From NCBI GenBank assembly GCA_910585275.1, contig CAJUCW010000006.1, positions 62,001 to 126,000 of the forward strand: a DNA stretch of 64,000 nucleotides, read 5' to 3'. The notes under the pieces are model-generated. The model ran no database searches, was not told the DNA's origin, and was given only the letters and a program-made list of their open reading frames with translations. Below, one piece after another: positions 1-8,648 of this stretch; position 1 is the first letter of the stretch, and every line of letters begins with the position of its first letter. Source of the DNA: an uncultured Muribaculaceae bacterium. Its GTDB lineage: Bacteria; Bacteroidota; Bacteroidia; Bacteroidales; Muribaculaceae. A program made the position numbers and the translations under genes.

Positions 1-828
1 GACTGCGAAGAGGTGAAGCTCCTTCGCGGCGGCAAAGGGGGGCTCGGCAACTGGCATTTCGCCACCTCCACCAATCGCGCACCGCGTTATGCGCAACCCG
101 GGCAACCTGCCATAGAGAAGGCCGTGGTGCTTGAACTCAAGCTTCTCGGCGACGTGGGTCTGGTGGGCTTTCCCAATGCCGGCAAATCCACTCTTCTTTC
201 CGCCATCTCGGCAGCGAAACCGAAGATTGGCGACTATCCTTTCACCACAATGGAGCCGAGCCTCGGAATCGTGAACTATCGCGGCGACAAATCGTTTGTC
301 ATGGCCGACATCCCCGGCATCATCGAGGGTGCCAGCGAAGGGAAAGGCCTCGGGCTACGTTTCCTGCGCCATATAGAGCGCAACGCCGTGCTCCTTTTCC
401 TGATTCCGGCAGACAGCGACGACATAAGGAAAGACTACAAAATCCTTCTGAACGAGCTCACGGAGTTCAATCCGGAACTTGCCGACAAGAGCCGCGTGCT
501 GGCCATTTCCAAGTCGGATATGCTTGACGACGAACTTCGCGAGGAGCTTTCGAAAGAATTGCCCGAAGGAGTGCCGGCCGTATTTATTTCGGCCGTGACC
601 GGACAGGGGCTTACCGAACTGAAAGACCTCTTGTGGCGTGAAATAAACTCGGAAGAGAACCAGGTGAAACAGACCTTGACACACCGCGACCTCGACGTGC
701 GCCACCGTGTGGAAGAGGAAGACGAATTCATCTTCCATCAGGACGACGAAGAGGATGAACTGCCCGAAATGACTGACCAGGACTGGGAAGACGAGTTCTG
801 GGACGAGGAAGACAGCGTAAATAATTAG
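1..828 (+). CDS. obgE: GTPase Obg/CgtA, 5'-truncated by the window edge
   Basis: The frame is open from base 1, so the N-terminal part of the glycine-rich Obg fold is missing. What remains starts with GGKGGLGN and RAPRYAQPGQP, typical of the end of the Obg domain. The G domain follows: Walker A GFPNAGKST near bases 166-192, switch II DIPGIIEGASEGKGLG, and SKSD in place of the usual NKxD. The last 40 or so residues are strongly acidic, as in many Obg proteins. Obg is a ribosome-associated GTPase acting in 50S assembly and growth control. The stop lies one base before the next ATG, so the acyltransferase is probably co-transcribed. Identification is secure. Confidence 0.97.
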   Translation, partial: DCEEVKLLRGGKGGLGNWHFATSTNRAPRYAQPGQPAIEKAVVLELKLLGDVGLVGFPNAGKSTLLSAISAAKPKIGDYPFTTMEPSLGIVNYRGDKSFVMADIPGIIEGASEGKGLGLRFLRHIERNAVLLFLIPADSDDIRKDYKILLNELTEFNPELADKSRVLAISKSDMLDDELREELSKELPEGVPAVFISAVTGQGLTELKDLLWREINSEENQVKQTLTHRDLDVRHRVEEEDEFIFHQDDEEDELPEMTDQDWEDEFWDEEDSVNN

Positions 829-829
829 A

Positions 830-1675
830 ATGCAGAATAATGACGATATAAGAAAGAATCCGATGGAAATCGACCTCCATCGGATTCTTCGTGAGAGGCT
901 TCCGCGTAAGGCGAGCCGTTTTGTGCCGGGATTCCTTATTTCGGCGCTCGAAAGGATAATACATCAGAAAGAGTTGAATGAAATGCTGCGCATCGGTTTC
1001 CCGGCGCAGGGTTCGGAGTTTTCGTCAAGGATTCTCGACCATCTCGGCGTTACGGTGGAAGTGGAGGGTCTCGACAGGCTCCCCGAAGGACGGTTCATGT
1101 TTGCAGGCAATCATCCGCTCGGAGGTCTTGACGGAATCGCGCTCATTTCGGTGCTCGGTAAAAAATATGGCGACGGAGGAGTGCGGTTTCTTGTCAACGA
1201 CATGCTGATGAACGTGGAACCGCTTCGCAATGTTTTCCTCCCCGTCAACAAATACGGCAGCCAAGGGCGCGATGCGGCGGTGGCAATCAACGATGCCCTT
1301 GCTTCAGACATGCAGGTGTTTCAGTTTCCGGCCGGCCTTGTGTCGCGCCTGCACGACGACGGGAAAGTGGCCGACCTCGAATGGCAGAAAGCGTTTGTCG
1401 CCAAGGCGTTGGCTTATGGCAGAGACGTGGTCCCTGTCAGGTTCGAGGGATTGAACCGTATGCGTTTCTACCGTCTTGCCAGATGGCGCAAGAAATTGGG
1501 GATAAAGGTCAACATAGAACAGGCATTTCTGCCGGCGGAAGTGTTTGCCGCACGTGGCAGGAAATTCAGGATTGTATTTGGCGAGCCTGTGCGTTATGAA
1601 TCGCTCCGAGACTCGGGAAAATCGCCGAAATCGCTTGCCGCAAGTCTCCGCAGTCTCGTCTATTCAGCCGAATGA
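830..1675 (+). CDS. Lysophospholipid acyltransferase family protein (PlsC-like)
   Basis: This 281-residue protein has an acyltransferase core. The motif around residues 93-101 is NHPLGGLDG, followed by FLPVNKYGSQGR and by FPAGLVSR, which corresponds to the PEG-type glycerol-phosphate-binding motif. Classical PlsC enzymes have H-x4-D; here the spacing is H-x5-D, which I associate with the hemolysin/ornithine-lipid type branch rather than true PlsC. No obvious membrane segment is visible. The likely reaction is acyl transfer to a lysophospholipid or an amino-acid-derived lipid, but the acceptor cannot be read from sequence. The ATG lies one base after the obgE stop, so the two genes are translationally close. 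Confidence 0.8.
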   Translation: MQNNDDIRKNPMEIDLHRILRERLPRKASRFVPGFLISALERIIHQKELNEMLRIGFPAQGSEFSSRILDHLGVTVEVEGLDRLPEGRFMFAGNHPLGGLDGIALISVLGKKYGDGGVRFLVNDMLMNVEPLRNVFLPVNKYGSQGRDAAVAINDALASDMQVFQFPAGLVSRLHDDGKVADLEWQKAFVAKALAYGRDVVPVRFEGLNRMRFYRLARWRKKLGIKVNIEQAFLPAEVFAARGRKFRIVFGEPVRYESLRDSGKSPKSLAASLRSLVYSAE

Positions 1676-1743
1676 TTGGCCTGAAGGGAGTCCGATTTTT
1701 CTTTTTTTAGATGAAATGTGGGTGTGTTTTCGCGATTTATGAT

Positions 1744-1751
1744 TAATTTTG
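1744..1751 (+). promoter_or_regulatory. Probable yidC promoter, -7 element
   Basis: TAATTTTG followed by CA fits the Bacteroidetes -7 consensus TAnnTTTG. It lies about 80 bases before yidC. No good TTTG is found at the usual upstream distance, so the call rests on the -7 box alone. Confidence 0.55.
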
Positions 1752-1831
1752 CAATTTGAATGTGGCGGATTGTCTTTCCGTCGCCTTATAGCTCATATTT
1801 CGAAAAATTAAAACAACAATAAGAGAAAGAA

Positions 1832-3931
1832 ATGGATAAAAATACCGTCATCGGATTGCTGCTAATGGCGGCAGTGTTTTTCGGTTTTATGTGGCTCTCG
1901 CCCAAAAAGGCTCCCGTGGAGGATCCTGACATGACAGAGGAAACGGCAAGCAATATGACGGCCGCTTCCGGCACTGTCGATTCACTGAGTTCCACCGAAA
2001 AAGAATGGCTCGTAAAAAACATCATTGAGAACGGCGAGTCCGTGGTGCTTGCCGACAGCACCCATGCCGCGCGTCTCAACGACGGAGCCATTAGTCTGAC
2101 GGCGATAGGCGATTCGGTGAGCGGAAGCGTGACGGTTGACGGCGTGACTCTCGACTGGGGCGACGTGCTGCGTGCCGACCTCAAGAAGATGACGGTGCAG
2201 CAACAGCGCAAGGCTGTAGAGGCTGTGCGTGCGGCTTCCCTTTCCATGGGACGCTACGGCAAATTCGCCCGTTTCCTTTCGGGCACCGACAGCGTGGTGC
2301 GCGTGGAAAACGATGTGTTGAAACTTGAGCTCAGTGCCAAGTCCGGCTCCATCACGCGTGCCGAACTGAAGAAATACGACACCGAATATACCCCCGATGA
2401 AAGTCAGGAACGTAAAGAGAAGGTGGTGATATTCGAGAAAGGCACCAATTCGTTCGATTTTCAGCTTCCGCTTCCTCAGGCGGTCAATACTTCCGACCTT
2501 TATTTCACCCCCACGGTGGTCAACGACTCTACCGTACTGATGTCGCTCCCGCTTGCTGAAGGTGCATTCTGGGGCATAGAATACACCCTGCCGAAGGGAG
2601 AAAGCTATGTGGTGAGGATGCGCGTGGTGCAGAAAAACCTTGCAGGGGTGATAGAAAGCAACAACCGCAACCTCGGGGTGAACTGGCACCAGGACCTCAT
2701 GCGCCAGGAAAAAGGAAAAATGTTTGAGGAGCGCAACTCCGCTCTCTATTATAAATTTGCCGGCGGCTCCGTAGAGAATCTTTCGGAAAGCAAGAACGAC
2801 AGCGAAGACCGACGCGCCAAAATCCGCTGGATAGGTTTCAAAAACCAGTTCTTCTCGACTGTGCTTATAGCCGAGCGTCCGTTCAACACCGCCGATTTCC
2901 AGTCGGCAGTGCTTAAGAACAAACCGTTCTTCCTGAAGAGCTTCAACACCCAGGCGGTGGTCAACGACTACGACTGGAACAAGGAAGTGCCGGCGCAGTT
3001 CTCCCTCTTCATCGGCCCCAACCTCTATCCGCTCCTTTCCTCGCTCGACCATCAGACGGTGGCCGACGAAGACCTCGGCCTCACCAAACTCATACCCCTC
3101 GGATGGTCGGTTTTCCGTTGGATAAATACCGGCGTGGTGATTCCTATCTTCAATTTCCTCGGTTCGTTCATATCCAACTACGGTATAATCATCCTGATTA
3201 TGACCATCTTCATCAAACTCGTGCTTTTCCCGCTCACCTATAAGAGCTACAAGAGCCAGGCGAAGATGCGTATCCTCGCGCCCGACATAAAGGAAATCAA
3301 CGAGAAATATCCCGGCAACGAAAACGCCATGATAAGGCAGCAGAAGACGATGGCCCTCTACAACAAGGCCGGGGCCAACCCGATGTCGGGCTGCCTCCCC
3401 ATGTTGCTCCAGATGCCGATACTTTTCGCCATGTTCTCCTTCTTCCCGTCGGCGATAGAACTTAGGGGCCAGAGCTTCCTTTGGGCGAAAGACCTTGCCG
3501 CGCCCGACGCCATCATTTCCTGGAGCGGCAACATACCTCTCGTGACGGAGTATTTCGGCAACCATATTTCGCTGTTCTGTCTCCTCATGACGGTGACCAA
3601 CATCCTCTACACCCGCGTCAACATGCAGAATTCCCCCGGACAGATGCCCGGAATGAAGTGGATGATGTATATGATGCCTGTGTTCTTTATGATTTTCTTC
3701 AACAACTATGCGGCCGGCCTCTCTTACTATTATTTCCTGTCGCTTCTCATCACCATCGCCCAGACCTACGCTTTCCGCTTTATTATAAAGGAGGAAGACG
3801 TGCGCAGGACCATGGCGGAAAACGCCAAGAAGCCGAAAAAGAAAAGCGGTTTCATGGCGCGCCTCGAAGAGATGCAGAGGCAGCAGCAGGCCATGCTCCG
3901 CGAACAGCAGAAGCAGCAGCGCAAGCGATAA
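1832..3931 (+). CDS. yidC: Membrane protein insertase YidC
   Basis: The 699-residue protein has the YidC layout. An N-terminal membrane anchor (about residues 5-23) is followed by a large periplasmic beta domain (about 60-400). The conserved insertase domain starts near residue 420 with several hydrophobic helices, including FNFLGSFISNYGIIILIMT, and contains the cytoplasmic hairpin SYKSQAKMRILAPDIKEI and the motif NPMSGCLPMLLQMPI. The tail is basic and glutamine-rich (KKPKKKSGF, then QQQAMLREQQKQQRKR), which fits ribosome contact. YidC inserts inner-membrane proteins alone or with Sec. The stop codon is directly followed by the ATG of the next gene. Confidence 0.97.
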   Translation: MDKNTVIGLLLMAAVFFGFMWLSPKKAPVEDPDMTEETASNMTAASGTVDSLSSTEKEWLVKNIIENGESVVLADSTHAARLNDGAISLTAIGDSVSGSVTVDGVTLDWGDVLRADLKKMTVQQQRKAVEAVRAASLSMGRYGKFARFLSGTDSVVRVENDVLKLELSAKSGSITRAELKKYDTEYTPDESQERKEKVVIFEKGTNSFDFQLPLPQAVNTSDLYFTPTVVNDSTVLMSLPLAEGAFWGIEYTLPKGESYVVRMRVVQKNLAGVIESNNRNLGVNWHQDLMRQEKGKMFEERNSALYYKFAGGSVENLSESKNDSEDRRAKIRWIGFKNQFFSTVLIAERPFNTADFQSAVLKNKPFFLKSFNTQAVVNDYDWNKEVPAQFSLFIGPNLYPLLSSLDHQTVADEDLGLTKLIPLGWSVFRWINTGVVIPIFNFLGSFISNYGIIILIMTIFIKLVLFPLTYKSYKSQAKMRILAPDIKEINEKYPGNENAMIRQQKTMALYNKAGANPMSGCLPMLLQMPILFAMFSFFPSAIELRGQSFLWAKDLAAPDAIISWSGNIPLVTEYFGNHISLFCLLMTVTNILYTRVNMQNSPGQMPGMKWMMYMMPVFFMIFFNNYAAGLSYYYFLSLLITIAQTYAFRFIIKEEDVRRTMAENAKKPKKKSGFMARLEEMQRQQQAMLREQQKQQRKR

Positions 3932-4756
3932 ATGAAAGGGCTACGCACGATAAGGATAATCCTTGCCATAATCTTTTTTGTGGCGGCTGTGGCTTACCTC
4001 ACGGTCAGCCATGCGGGTTATCATGTCGGCCGCATAGCGGAGAGGGCGCAGATTGTGCCCTCGGCGATAGCCGTGACGATGGGGGCCACCCTCTTCTGGA
4101 TAATGGTATCGTTCCTTCTCGGAAGGGTGTATTGTTCCACGGTGTGTCCCATAGGCACGTTGCAGGATTTGATTATACGGGTGCGCGGAAAGATTCCCCG
4201 TTTTCGCGCCCCGTTTTCTTATAAACCCGCCCGACAGGTGCGCTATCATGTGCTGGCAGTCTATCTTGTGTGCCTTATAGCCGGGGTGATGGCGGTGCCT
4301 TATTGGATAGAACCTTGGAACATAATGCGCAATATCTGTTCGGTGGCCAACCCTACGGCCGCGGAGGCCACCTGGCTGCAACTCGGTCTCGGGGTAGGGG
4401 CGGGGATTGCAGCAGGGGTAGTGTCGCTCATCCTTCTCGCAGTATGTTCCCTTTTTACGGGAAGAGGTTTCTGCACCGATGTCTGCCCCATAGGCACGGC
4501 GCTCGGCTGCTTCCATAGCTATACGCTTTTCCATATCGAAATCGACCCTGACCGGTGTGTCAGCTGCATGAAATGTGAGGAGATATGTAAGTCGCAGTGT
4601 GTGAAGGTGGCGGGACGATATGTCGATAATTCGCGTTGTGTGCGTTGTTTCGACTGCCTGCAGGTTTGTCCGAACGAAGCCATCCGTTTCCAGATGAACC
4701 GCAACCGGCGTGGCACCCCCCTGATTCGCAAGATAGGACGCGACGCTGCAGAATAG
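3932..4756 (+). CDS. NapH-like membrane 4Fe-4S ferredoxin
   Basis: A 274-residue protein with several membrane helices (about residues 8-25, 45-65, 105-125 and 145-175). It carries two membrane-side cysteine motifs, CSTVCPIG and CTDVCPIG, then two C-terminal ferredoxin clusters, CVSCMKCEEIC and CVRCFDCLQVC. This is the arrangement of NapH, CcoG and related quinol-linked ferredoxins. The protein probably passes electrons between the quinone pool and a redox partner. No napA, nrfA or similar gene is nearby, so the partner is unknown. The ATG directly follows the yidC stop, which suggests co-transcription. Confidence 0.85.
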   Translation: MKGLRTIRIILAIIFFVAAVAYLTVSHAGYHVGRIAERAQIVPSAIAVTMGATLFWIMVSFLLGRVYCSTVCPIGTLQDLIIRVRGKIPRFRAPFSYKPARQVRYHVLAVYLVCLIAGVMAVPYWIEPWNIMRNICSVANPTAAEATWLQLGLGVGAGIAAGVVSLILLAVCSLFTGRGFCTDVCPIGTALGCFHSYTLFHIEIDPDRCVSCMKCEEICKSQCVKVAGRYVDNSRCVRCFDCLQVCPNEAIRFQMNRNRRGTPLIRKIGRDAAE

Positions 4757-4855
4757 GATGCTTCTATTCCACAAATGTGTGGAATATGATAAATAGTGCA
4801 AATAATAATCGGTAAAGTATTTATAATTTTACCACAAATTCAAGAAACTACAGCC

Positions 4856-5650
4856 ATGAAGCAATATCTTGACCTGTTAAGACATATTCTTGAGAACGGC
4901 CACGAGAAAAGTGACCGAACCGGCACCGGGACGATTTCTACGTTCGGGTATCAGATGCGTTTTGACCTTTCGGAAGGTTTCCCGCTGCTCACCACGAAAA
5001 AAGTACACCTTAAAAGCGTGATATACGAGCTTCTGTGGTTCCTTGCCGGCGACACCAACGTGAAATATCTCCAGGACCACGGTGTGAGGATATGGAACGA
5101 ATGGGCCGACCCCGACGGCGGCCTCGGACATATCTACGGTTTCCAGTGGCGTTCCTGGCCGGGATATGACGGCGGGTTTATCGACCAGATTTCGGAAGCT
5201 GTGCGCACCATAAAGGAGAATCCTGATTCCCGGCGCATTATCGTGAGCAGCTGGAACGTGGCCGACCTCGGCAACATGAACCTTCCTCCCTGCCATTCAC
5301 TCTTCCAGTTCTATGTCAACGACGGGAAACTTTCGCTCCAGCTCTACCAGAGGAGCGCCGACTCGTTTCTTGGCGTGCCTTTCAATATTGCAAGCTATGC
5401 CTTGCTCACGATGATGGTGGCGCAGGTGTGCGGGCTACAGCCGGGTGAATTCATACATACTTTCGGCGACGTGCATATCTATCTCAACCATCTTGAGCCG
5501 GTGAGAACCCAGCTTTCGCGCACACCCAGAAAACTCCCTGTGATGAAGCTCAACCCGGAGGTGACCGACCTTTTCAAGTTCCGCTACGAAGACTTTACCT
5601 TGGAGGGATACGACCCCTGGCCTGCCATTAAGGGCGTGGTGAGCGTATAG
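4856..5650 (+). CDS. thyA: Thymidylate synthase
   Basis: ThyA methylates dUMP to dTMP using methylene-tetrahydrofolate. With the start at the ATG at 4856 the protein is 264 residues, the size of the E. coli enzyme. The active-site cysteine is C146 in PPCHSLFQF; the phosphate-binding RRIIVSSWN and the C-terminal GVVSV are also present. The frame stays open upstream to 4796, but that extension (MQIIIGKVF...) has no family match and holds an AT-rich promoter-like stretch, so the internal ATG is preferred. No dihydrofolate reductase gene follows. Confidence 0.97.
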   Translation: MKQYLDLLRHILENGHEKSDRTGTGTISTFGYQMRFDLSEGFPLLTTKKVHLKSVIYELLWFLAGDTNVKYLQDHGVRIWNEWADPDGGLGHIYGFQWRSWPGYDGGFIDQISEAVRTIKENPDSRRIIVSSWNVADLGNMNLPPCHSLFQFYVNDGKLSLQLYQRSADSFLGVPFNIASYALLTMMVAQVCGLQPGEFIHTFGDVHIYLNHLEPVRTQLSRTPRKLPVMKLNPEVTDLFKFRYEDFTLEGYDPWPAIKGVVSV

Positions 5651-5736
5651 GCCCGGAGTATTAAAAACATATTTAATCAAGCCATATATTATTCCATGAA
5701 TAAAACCATAATAACAATTTAAATCCCTGAATCACC

Positions 5737-8079
5737 ATGACCAGAAAGTTTTTTTCGGCGGCATGCCTTGCGGCGTTGCTTGCCACGGGTTGTTCGAGCC
5801 ACAAAGAGAAAGAGGCTCCCGCCATCCCTCAAGACGAGGCGATAGAGTCTGCCATCAAGGAGAAGCTCGGCAAGATGAGCCTTGAAGAGAAGGTAGGGCA
5901 GATGACCCAAATCACCGTCGATGTAGTGACCGACATGCCGGCAAGCTGGGGCACCGGCAAATTCACCCTCTCCCAAGGGAAACTCGACACAATCATCGGT
6001 ATCCACAAGGTAGGGTCGCTGCTCAACGTGCCTATGAGCGTGGCGCAGACCCGCGAGACATATCACGACATGATGGTGAAGGTGCAGGAAATGTCGATGA
6101 AAGAAATCGGAATACCCTGCATCTTCGGACTTGACCAGATACACGGTGTGACCTACATACTCGGCGGCACCCTTTTCCCTCAGAACATCAATATAGCCGC
6201 TTCTTTCAATCCGGCCCACGCCCGGAAAGCCGGCGAAGTGACGGCTTACGAAACACGTGCCGCATCCGTGCCTTGGTCGTTCTCCCCGGTGGTTGACCTC
6301 GGCCGCGACCCGCGCTGGAGCCGCCAATGGGAAAACTTCGGCGAAGACCCGCTGATGAACAGCGTTTTCGGCACAGAGGCTGTGCTTGGAATGCAGGGCG
6401 ACGACCCCAATCATGTTGACCAAAAGCACATAGCCGCCTGTGTGAAGCATTTCATGGGCTACGGAGTGCCGCGTTCGGGCAAAGACCGCACCCCTTCGCA
6501 GATTTCGGACGCCGAGATGCGTGAGAAGCATTTCGCTCCCTACGTAAGCGCCATCCGCAACGGTGCCCTTTCCGTGATGGTGAACTCCGCCAACAACAAC
6601 GGCATCCCTTTCCATGCCAACAAGGAACTTCTGACCGAATGGCTTAAGGAAGGTCTCAACTGGGACGGCCTTATAGTGACCGACTGGGCCGACATCAACA
6701 ACCTCTATACGCGCGACCACGTGGCTGCCGACCAGAAAGAGGCCATTGAAATGGCAATCAATGCCGGTATCGACATGAGCATGGTGCCTTACGACACCAG
6801 CTTCTGTACCGACCTGATCGAGCTCGTCAATGAAGGACGCGTGCCTATGAGCCGCATAGACGATGCCGTGGCGCGTGTGCTCCGATTGAAATACCGTCTT
6901 GACCTGTTCGAGCATCCCTATCAGGAAATATCGGAATATCCGGCATTCGGCTCCAAGGAATATGCGGAGGCCGCGCTTGCCGCTGCTGTGGAAAGCGAAG
7001 TGCTTCTGAAGAACGAAGACCATATACTTCCTCTCAAGCAAGGCACTAAAATACTCGTGGCAGGCCCCAACGCCAACTCCATGCGTACGCTCAACGGCGG
7101 CTGGAGCTACAGCTGGCAGGGCGACAAGGCGGATGAATGCGCCGGCGACTATAACACAATCTATGAAGCGTTGTGCAACGAATTCGGCAGCCCGAACGTA
7201 ACGCTCAGTCAAGGTGTGGAATATGCCAAAGGGCAAGGTTCCGACTGGTGGGCCGATTCCGACACCGGAATATCGGCAGCCGTCGCAGCCGCTTCAAGGG
7301 CCGACGTGATTGTGGCTTGCGTGGGCGAGAATTCCTATTGCGAGACTCCCGGAAATATGGACGACCTGTCGCTTTCACCCAACCAGACTGAACTCGTGAA
7401 GCGTCTTGCCGCCACGGGCAAACCTGTGGTGCTTGTCCTTAACGAGGGGCGTCCGCGCATCGTGCGCGACCTCGTTCCGCTGTCTAAGGCGGTGATCGAC
7501 ATCCTGCTTCCCGGCAATTACGGCGGCGACGCCCTGGCATTGCTTCTCGCAGGGAAAGCCAATTTCAGTGCAAAGTTGCCGATCACTTATCCCAAATACG
7601 TTAACGCGCTCTATACTTATGACCACAAACCTGCTGAAAACATCGGCGAAGCCATGGAGGGCAACTACAACTATGACGCGAAGATGAACATCCAATGGCC
7701 CTTCGGCTATGGGTTGAGCTATACCGATTTCGAATATTCCAATCTCAAAATCGACAAAGCGGAATTCGGACCCTCCGACGAGTTGACTATTACTGTCGAT
7801 GTCGCCAATAAGGGAGGCGTGGCAGGGAAGGAGCCGGTGCTTCTCTATTCGAAAGATATGGTGGCTTCCGTTTCTCCCGACAATATCCGTTTGCGCGGCT
7901 TCGACAAGGTTGACCTCCAGCCGGGTGAGAAAAAGACTGTCACCTTCAAACTCCCCGCCATGGACCTCGCATTCGTCGGTGCCGACAATAAATGGCGCAT
8001 AGAGAAGGGCGACTTCAAATTCCGTGTAGGCAATCAATGGGTGGATGCGAAATGCACCGAGACCAAGGTTGTTGAGTAA
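5737..8079 (+). CDS. Glycoside hydrolase family 3 lipoprotein (BglX-like beta-glucosidase)
   Basis: A 780-residue secreted enzyme with a lipobox LATGC, cysteine 19 becoming the lipidated N-terminus. The GH3 N-terminal barrel runs from about residue 35 to 390. It includes the substrate-binding KHFMGYG and the nucleophile aspartate D316 in GLIVTDWADI. The alpha/beta sandwich follows (LLKNEDHILPL near 425), and the last 120 residues form a fibronectin type III-like domain, the order found in BglX. The likely activity is removal of terminal beta-linked glucose or related sugars from oligosaccharides at the cell surface or in the periplasm; substrate is not predictable. A hairpin at 8193-8225 lies downstream. 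Confidence 0.92.
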   Translation: MTRKFFSAACLAALLATGCSSHKEKEAPAIPQDEAIESAIKEKLGKMSLEEKVGQMTQITVDVVTDMPASWGTGKFTLSQGKLDTIIGIHKVGSLLNVPMSVAQTRETYHDMMVKVQEMSMKEIGIPCIFGLDQIHGVTYILGGTLFPQNINIAASFNPAHARKAGEVTAYETRAASVPWSFSPVVDLGRDPRWSRQWENFGEDPLMNSVFGTEAVLGMQGDDPNHVDQKHIAACVKHFMGYGVPRSGKDRTPSQISDAEMREKHFAPYVSAIRNGALSVMVNSANNNGIPFHANKELLTEWLKEGLNWDGLIVTDWADINNLYTRDHVAADQKEAIEMAINAGIDMSMVPYDTSFCTDLIELVNEGRVPMSRIDDAVARVLRLKYRLDLFEHPYQEISEYPAFGSKEYAEAALAAAVESEVLLKNEDHILPLKQGTKILVAGPNANSMRTLNGGWSYSWQGDKADECAGDYNTIYEALCNEFGSPNVTLSQGVEYAKGQGSDWWADSDTGISAAVAAASRADVIVACVGENSYCETPGNMDDLSLSPNQTELVKRLAATGKPVVLVLNEGRPRIVRDLVPLSKAVIDILLPGNYGGDALALLLAGKANFSAKLPITYPKYVNALYTYDHKPAENIGEAMEGNYNYDAKMNIQWPFGYGLSYTDFEYSNLKIDKAEFGPSDELTITVDVANKGGVAGKEPVLLYSKDMVASVSPDNIRLRGFDKVDLQPGEKKTVTFKLPAMDLAFVGADNKWRIEKGDFKFRVGNQWVDAKCTETKVVE

Positions 8080-8116
8080 AGTCGTCAGTTATTGGTCATT
8101 AGTCAATTAGTTATTG

Positions 8117-8161
8117 GTCCTTAAGGTCTTTAGAGTCCTTAAGGACCTTAAGGACTCTAAA
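8117..8161. repeat. Overlapping CCTTAAGG palindromes
   Basis: Two mutually exclusive hairpins overlap. One pairs 8117-8127 with 8137-8147; the other pairs 8129-8144 with 8146-8161 (16-base perfect arms around one base). CCTTAAGG and its extensions recur three times. It lies just after the GH3 gene and is followed by a stronger terminator-like hairpin. Confidence 0.6.
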
Positions 8162-8192
8162 TTCAAACCGATAAGCTGCTAAAAAAAGAATT

Positions 8193-8225
8193 GTGGCCGG
8201 TGCGTCATCACGACGTACCGGCCAC
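8193..8225 (+). terminator. Strong hairpin, probable terminator of the GH3 gene
   Basis: A 14-pair stem with one G-U pair (GTGGCCGGTGCGTC against GACGTACCGGCCAC) closes a five-base loop. An A-run precedes it; the T-run after it is interrupted (TTGCGCTTTAATAATTG), so it is not a textbook terminator. The rest of 8226-8487 shows nothing I can name. Confidence 0.55.
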
Positions 8226-8487
8226 TTGCGCTTTAATAATTGATTTTATCAGTTCCCTAATTTTTAATTTACACCTAATTATCCATTTATATTTTGTCTG
8301 AGTCAGTACTCCACAAATCGTTGACCTTTTGAGAGGGAAAAGCTCATCGATCAGAAACACTGCTTTAAGCGAGAGATCGGAGAGATAAGAAAACCTATAT
8401 ATTGAAGAAGGTTTTCTTAAATTTGTTACAAAATTATAATTCGGAATAAAGATATGCAAATTTTTTATGTAAAAAATGGCATGAATA

Positions 8488-8509
8488 ATTTTTCAAACGT
8501 TTGAAAAAT
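8488..8509. promoter_or_regulatory. Perfect 22-base palindrome, candidate LacI-family operator
   Basis: The half-sites ATTTTTCAAAC and GTTTGAAAAAT meet at a central CG. An even palindrome with a central CG is the usual operator form for LacI/GalR-family proteins. It lies about 40 bases upstream of the promoter of the adjacent LacI-type gene, so autoregulation is the simplest reading. Confidence 0.6.
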
Positions 8510-8549
8510 CTGCAATCGTTGTAAGAGGAAAAAAATAATGTGCAAAAAA

Positions 8550-8580
8550 TTTGCATTGATAAAAAAACTCATTAACTTTG
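8550..8580 (+). promoter_or_regulatory. Promoter of the LacI-type gene
   Basis: TTTG at 8550-8553 and TAACTTTG at 8573-8580 are separated by 19 bases, matching the Bacteroidetes promoter consensus. Confidence 0.75.
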
Positions 8581-8648
8581 CAAAAAGTTAAAAAGCTTTT
8601 ATCTGTCTTCAAACCAATTAAAAACCTCTCCTTAAAACCTCTCTGCCT

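Noticed and set aside
1982..3565. 527-codon minus-strand frame inside yidC
   Set aside because: Antisense shadow of a certain gene; histidine- and arginine-rich composition typical of such shadows.
8208..8459. 83-codon minus-strand frame between the GH3 and lacI genes
   Set aside because: No family resemblance, no promoter pair ahead of it, and it overlaps the terminator hairpin.
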